Assembly (NCBI GenBank): GCA_027064745.1
Contig: JAMOPD010000342.1
Span: 1 to 7,521, forward strand
Reading direction: 5' to 3'
Source: Thermococcaceae archaeon
GTDB lineage: Archaea; Methanobacteriota_B; Thermococci; Thermococcales; Thermococcaceae
Length of the DNA: 7,521 nt
Below are positions 5,493-7,521 of the stretch, one piece after another (positions within the stretch are counted from its first letter, which is position 1; each line of letters opens with the position of its first letter). Both the position numbers and the translations under genes were made by a program. Below the pieces are notes generated by a model that saw only the letters and a list, made by a program, of their open reading frames with translations, searched no databases and was not told where the DNA came from.

Positions 5493-5720
5493 ATGGCTGA
5501 GGCTGTGGATTATAATTTGATCATAAGAAAGATTGAGAAGATTGAACGTGATTTAGAAGAGCTTAAGCTTGAGCTTCTTAGGAGGCAGATTGAATCACGA
5601 CCAGCAGAAGAGGTTGATGATGAAGTTTATGAGGAACTTTTGAAAAAAGCAGAAAAACTTGAAAAAGGCGAAGATGCAGTTTCCGGCGAGGAAGCAATCA
5701 AACTCCTACTGGAGGAATGA
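5493..5720 (+). CDS. RelB-type antitoxin
   Basis: The start is ATG 5493, with GAGGTGA (5481-5487) 5 bases before it; a GTG at 5484 lies within that site and is rejected. The 75-residue product is nearly all helical and charged. A long first helix (NLIIRKIEKIERDLEELKLELLRRQIE, about residues 8-34) resembles the archaeal aRelB helix that wraps around RelE; a hinge follows, then acidic helices (VDDEVYEELLKKAEKLEKGE, SGEEAIKLLLEE). Size and position right before a RelE-type gene support the antitoxin call. No classical DNA-binding domain is visible, so repression may depend on the complex or on the AbrB-type protein downstream. The toxin gene begins 3 bases after the stop. Confidence 0.75.
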   Translation: MAEAVDYNLIIRKIEKIERDLEELKLELLRRQIESRPAEEVDDEVYEELLKKAEKLEKGEDAVSGEEAIKLLLEE

Positions 5721-5723
5721 CTT

Positions 5724-6008
5724 TTGTGGAGCGTTAAAGTCAGCAAGCAAGTGCTTAAAAAAGCAAAAGAATTACCGCCAGCCAACAGACAAAAACTAAT
5801 CGAATTCATTCAAGAACTGCAGAAAACACCATTTCCCCAAGGCTTTGACATAGTTCCAGTGAAAGGCAAGAAAGCAAAACACCTTGGGAGAAAAAGAGGA
5901 ATTTATCGAGTTCGCATTGGCGAATACAGATTGATTTACATTGTAAACTGGAAAGAAAAAATAATCTCACTCGCAGAACTCAACCCAAGAGGAAAAGCAT
6001 ACAAATGA
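5724..6008 (+). CDS. RelE/ParE-family toxin
   Basis: A 94-residue basic protein starting at TTG 5724, with GGAGGAATGA (5711-5720) in front and the antitoxin stop 3 bases upstream. The pattern WSVKVSKQVLKKAKELPPANRQKLIEFIQEL, then KHLGRKRGIYRVRIGEYRLIYIVNWKEKIISLAELNPRGKAYK is the RelE fold: a strand, two helices, then three strands with the R-x-R-x-G-x-Y-R core. The ending closely recalls Pyrococcus horikoshii aRelE. RelE toxins cut mRNA in the ribosomal A site; basic residues in the RKR-YRVR-YRL segment and the C-terminal R-K-Y are candidates for RNA contact. The protein is full length and intact. Cognate control would be by the preceding gene. Confidence 0.88.
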   Translation: MWSVKVSKQVLKKAKELPPANRQKLIEFIQELQKTPFPQGFDIVPVKGKKAKHLGRKRGIYRVRIGEYRLIYIVNWKEKIISLAELNPRGKAYK

Positions 6009-6017
6009 GGTGAGTTA

Positions 6018-6452
6018 ATGGCAGAACAGCAAGTCATCGAACCACTGGCGAAATTTCATACACAGGTCTATAGGAATGGTAGAATAGCCATACCTAAAAA
6101 TGAGAGAGACTACTTCGGGATAGGCCAACATGACATTGTAGAGCTAATTATTAGAAAGATTAAAGAGGATAAAATCATTGGGAGAGGATGGTTTTTGGCT
6201 CAGTTGACAGTAAGAGGGGTATTAACAATCCCTCTTGGACTTAGAAAAGAGTTAGACATATCAGATGGCGACTTTATTGAGGTTCTCTTACTCAGCTTTA
6301 TTAGGATTGAAGACGTGATAGGTGAGAAAGGACTCAAAATCATGAGAGCATTAAGAGCCAATGATTATAGAATCATCTCGGATGAGGATGAAAAAAGACT
6401 TCTTAGCATGCTCTCAAGGGGTATATATCATATTCTTTTTATTGACGAGTAA
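6018..6452 (+). CDS. Tandem AbrB/SpoVT-fold DNA-binding protein
   Basis: A 144-residue protein; ATG 6018 has GAGGTGAG (6007-6014), overlapping the toxin stop, so it belongs to the RelBE-like operon. Two AbrB-like beta-hairpin units are visible: residues about 13-48 (VYRNGRIAIPKNERDYFGIGQHDIVELIIRKI) and about 61-95 (AQLTVRGVLTIPLGLRKELDISDGDFIEVLLLSF). Both have the hallmark G-x-(I/L)-x-IP then a helix ending before a D/G-D-x-(I/V)-E-(V/L) strand. A single chain with two half-domains can form the swapped-hairpin fold without dimerising. The last 45 residues are helical and charged and may oligomerise or bind a partner. It is a likely transcription regulator of this operon or of the element (inference). 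A three-gene RelB-RelE-AbrB arrangement is unusual. Confidence 0.82.
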   Translation: MAEQQVIEPLAKFHTQVYRNGRIAIPKNERDYFGIGQHDIVELIIRKIKEDKIIGRGWFLAQLTVRGVLTIPLGLRKELDISDGDFIEVLLLSFIRIEDVIGEKGLKIMRALRANDYRIISDEDEKRLLSMLSRGIYHILFIDE

Positions 6453-6480
6453 ATAAATGATTAATTTATTTATTTTTGTT
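6451..6480 (+). terminator. Hairpin plus T-rich terminator
   Basis: AAATAAAT (6451-6458) pairs with ATTTATTT (6464-6471) around GATTA, directly at the stop of the AbrB-type gene, and is followed by TTTTTGTTTT and more T-rich sequence. It is a good archaeal T-run terminator, though the stem is A/T only. Confidence 0.6.
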
Positions 6481-6521
6481 TTATTTATGCTCTTTTAGCA
6501 ATATACAGACTTCAGAGAATT

Positions 6522-6626
6522 GCTTTATTTATAAACCCTTTTTTGATTCAAAAACTCATGTACTTTACTCTACAGTCAAATAATGATCGGAGGTTCTCTA
6601 TTAGAAAATGGGTTTATAAATAAAGC
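6522..6626. repeat. 17-bp perfect inverted repeat with TATA boxes
   Basis: GCTTTATTTATAAACCC (6522-6538) is the exact reverse complement of GGGTTTATAAATAAAGC (6610-6626), with 71 bases between. Each arm contains TTTATAAA with a purine-rich BRE-like stretch on the inner side (AAAATGGG on the + strand for the right arm; AAAAAAGGG on the - strand for the left). They therefore read as two promoters pointing away from each other: the right one towards the RHH genes, the left one antisense to the AbrB-type gene. A stem-loop or terminal inverted repeats of a small element are alternatives. Confidence 0.65.
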
Positions 6627-6678
6627 TCTGCTTTGAGGCATGTATAGACAAAATAAACAATTCTCATTGGAGAAATAG

Positions 6679-6695
6679 ATTAATTATCAATTAAT
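6679..6695. repeat. 17-bp AT palindrome
   Basis: ATTAATT (6679-6685) and AATTAAT (6689-6695) are perfect arms around ATC. It lies in the middle of the AT-rich gap. It could be a protein site or an easily melted origin element; with pure A/T arms, chance is possible. Confidence 0.4.
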
Positions 6696-6773
6696 TTATC
6701 GCTTAAAATAAAACATAAACATAACATTCGTTTGTCTGTTCTTCGTTCATGTTCAGATGTACCCAACAATACT

Positions 6774-6790
6774 CGAAAAGTTTATTAATA
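6774..6790 (+). promoter_or_regulatory. BRE/TATA promoter of the RHH operon
   Basis: CGAAAAG (6774-6780) followed by TTTATTAATA (6781-6790) is a good archaeal promoter. Initiation would be expected near 6810-6816, about 20-25 bases before ATG 6837 and inside the nested palindrome there, which suggests autoregulation. Confidence 0.65.
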
Positions 6791-6801
6791 ATAACGTAAA
6801 A

Positions 6802-6838
6802 ATTGTTATAACGAGAATTTCGTTAAGGTGATAACAAT
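6802..6838. promoter_or_regulatory. Nested palindrome over RBS and start of RHH gene
   Basis: ATTGTTAT (6802-6809) pairs with ATAACAAT (6831-6838), and inside it TAACGA (6809-6814) pairs with TCGTTA (6820-6825). The right arm includes the first bases of ATG 6837, and the ribosome binding site AAGGTGAT (6825-6832) lies between or in the arms. It could be a DNA operator for the RHH protein or an RNA hairpin that hides the start codon. The TGATAAC half-site at 6829-6835 also occurs in the 4286-4338 operators. Confidence 0.6.
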
Positions 6839-6998
6839 GGCACGTTCCAAGAAGTATGAAGGTGCTCCCGTTATCTTGACCATGTCCGTTGCTCCTGAAG
6901 TAGCAAAGGAATTTGAAGAAAGAAGAGGAAACAAACCACGTGGTGAATTTCTCAAATGGCTTCTGGAGGTAACTCGTGGAATTAAACAAAAAGCCTGA
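6837..6998 (+). CDS. Small ribbon-helix-helix (CopG-like) regulator, 53 aa
   Basis: ATG 6837, with AAGGTGAT (6825-6832) before it, opens a 53-residue frame ending at TGA 6996-6998. Residues 11-20 (PVILTMSVAP) form a short strand suited to the RHH ribbon; EVAKEFEERRG (21-31) is helix one, a N-K-P-R-G turn follows, then EFLKWLLEVTRGIKQ (37-51) is helix two. That is a complete RHH unit, which would dimerise and bind operator DNA through the ribbon. The palindrome over its own start makes autoregulation likely; copy-number or early-gene control would suit an element (inference). The second RHH-type gene follows 13 bases later. Confidence 0.75.
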   Translation: MARSKKYEGAPVILTMSVAPEVAKEFEERRGNKPRGEFLKWLLEVTRGIKQKA

Positions 6999-7011
6999 CT
7001 AGGTGTCTTTA

Positions 7012-7521
7012 ATGGCAAGACCAGTAAAGCTCAGAAATCCAAGAGCGATCGTTGCACACGTTGAAGCTGAGATTAAAGAGGAATTAGATAAGCTCAGAGG
7101 TAGGCTTAGTTGGGGAGAGTTTCTTACAGCTTGGTACCTAAGGCAGAAGGAAATTGTTAAAGCAATTGCTGAGAACGAAAATTTAAGACGTATTGTCGAA
7201 GAGCTTAAAAAGCAAGTTAAAGAGCTTCAAGCTCTTCTTGAAAAAGAACGCATTGCCCGTGAAAAAGCCGAAAAGCAAGCTGAGTATTGGAAACAGAAAT
7301 ATTATGAACTCAAACATGGCTCAAAGCTTACTGGCATTGCTAAGCATTTGACTGATATTGCTGAGGTTGCCCAAGAAGGTATGTCTTGGAAACAAGCTTG
7401 TGTTCTTGCCAACATTAGAGATCCAGACAAAATTCGCAAGCTTCTTGAAACAGTCTTTAAGATTCGCGATGAATATAACAACCTCGCTCAAGTTTTTGCC
7501 CTCAAAGACGAGGAGCTGTTT
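7012..7521 (+). CDS. RHH plus coiled-coil protein, 3' end missing
   Basis: ATG 7012 with AGGTG (7001-7005) in front opens a frame with no stop for 170 codons up to the right edge, so it is real but truncated by the window. Residues about 11-45 (AIVAHVEAEIKEELDKLRGRLSWGEFLTAWYL) look like a ribbon-helix-helix unit: a strand followed by helix, turn with R-x-S-x-G-E-F, helix, much like the gene just upstream. Residues about 46-100 form a charged coiled coil (EELKKQVKELQALLEKERIAREKAEKQ). After a Gly-Ser break (103-104) a third helical part follows (LTGIAKHLTDIAEVAQEGMSWKQACVLANIRDPDKIRKLLETVFKIRDEYNN). A DNA-binding head joined to an oligomerising rod could be a partition, replication or chromatin-type factor; family not recognised. 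Confidence 0.78.
   Translation, partial: MARPVKLRNPRAIVAHVEAEIKEELDKLRGRLSWGEFLTAWYLRQKEIVKAIAENENLRRIVEELKKQVKELQALLEKERIAREKAEKQAEYWKQKYYELKHGSKLTGIAKHLTDIAEVAQEGMSWKQACVLANIRDPDKIRKLLETVFKIRDEYNNLAQVFALKDEELF

Larger units (their letters stand above)
6453..6836. other. AT-rich non-coding control region
   Basis: About 380 bases with no convincing gene on either strand, much richer in A and T than the rest. It holds the terminator of the RelBE operon, a 17-bp perfect inverted repeat with TATA boxes, a 17-bp palindrome, a GTTC-rich stretch near 6728-6754, and the promoter and nested palindrome of the RHH genes. Such a region in a small element could be a replication origin; no rep gene or clear iteron array is present to prove it. 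Confidence 0.5.

Noticed and set aside
6522..6626. Small transposable element bounded by 17-bp inverted repeats
   Set aside because: No target-site duplication could be seen next to the arms, and the arms read well as promoters; cannot be excluded but is less likely.
6753..7018. Two overlapping - strand frames of 70-78 codons
   Set aside because: They lie opposite the RHH gene and its promoter and have no domain features.

Overview
The window looks like part of a mobile or integrated genetic element (plasmid or provirus type) of a hyperthermophilic euryarchaeon, most likely a Thermococcales member (Thermococcus or Pyrococcus). Seen directly: strong GGAGGTGA-type ribosome binding sites, archaeal BRE/TATA promoters, tightly packed genes, and a RelE-type toxin whose C-terminus (NPRGKAYK) resembles the Pyrococcus horikoshii aRelE as I remember it. 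Every convincing gene is on the + strand. I see no rRNA, tRNA, CRISPR array, integrase or transposase.

Layout. (1) 1-1562 is an envelope or surface block: the 3' end of a sequon-rich, probably extracellular protein; a membrane-anchored protein with a PepSY-like C-terminal half; a lipoprotein with nine N-glycosylation sequons; and a signal-peptide/leucine-heptad coiled-coil/C-terminal TM protein. (2) 1563-1718 has no convincing gene. It carries a perfect 10-bp hairpin and a second structured element, then the start of the next operon. (3) 1719-4214 encodes a 485-aa FtsK/HerA-superfamily P-loop ATPase, a 252-aa protein with a very basic N-terminus and an 87-aa protein. With block 1 this suggests a membrane-associated machine for DNA translocation, packaging or transfer. 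The arrangement recalls integrated elements of the pT26-2 type, but I cannot confirm that from sequence alone. (4) 4215-5293 is a HEPN / nucleotidyltransferase (MNT) toxin-antitoxin-like pair. Its promoter carries three copies of the 14-bp palindrome GTTATCATGATAAC (one with a single mismatch) at exactly 39-bp steps. (5) 5294-6480 is a RelB/RelE-type toxin-antitoxin pair followed in the same operon by a tandem AbrB-fold DNA-binding protein, with two perfect palindromes upstream and a T-rich hairpin terminator downstream. (6) 6453-6836 is a very AT-rich non-coding region with a 17-bp perfect inverted repeat containing TATA boxes, further palindromes, and a nested palindrome over the ribosome binding site of the next gene. 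(7) 6837-7521 holds two ribbon-helix-helix type genes: a 53-aa one, and a longer RHH plus coiled-coil one that runs off the right edge.

How the parts may work together (inference): blocks 1 and 3 would be the structural and motor module, blocks 4 and 5 would be two stability or defence cassettes each with its own operators, and blocks 6 and 7 would be a control region with small regulators. By eye, codon and base use shift from GC-rich in 1-5293 to AT-rich in 5294-7521, suggesting a mosaic. Function of the envelope genes, the 252-aa and 87-aa proteins and the right-edge protein is not recognised beyond their architecture.
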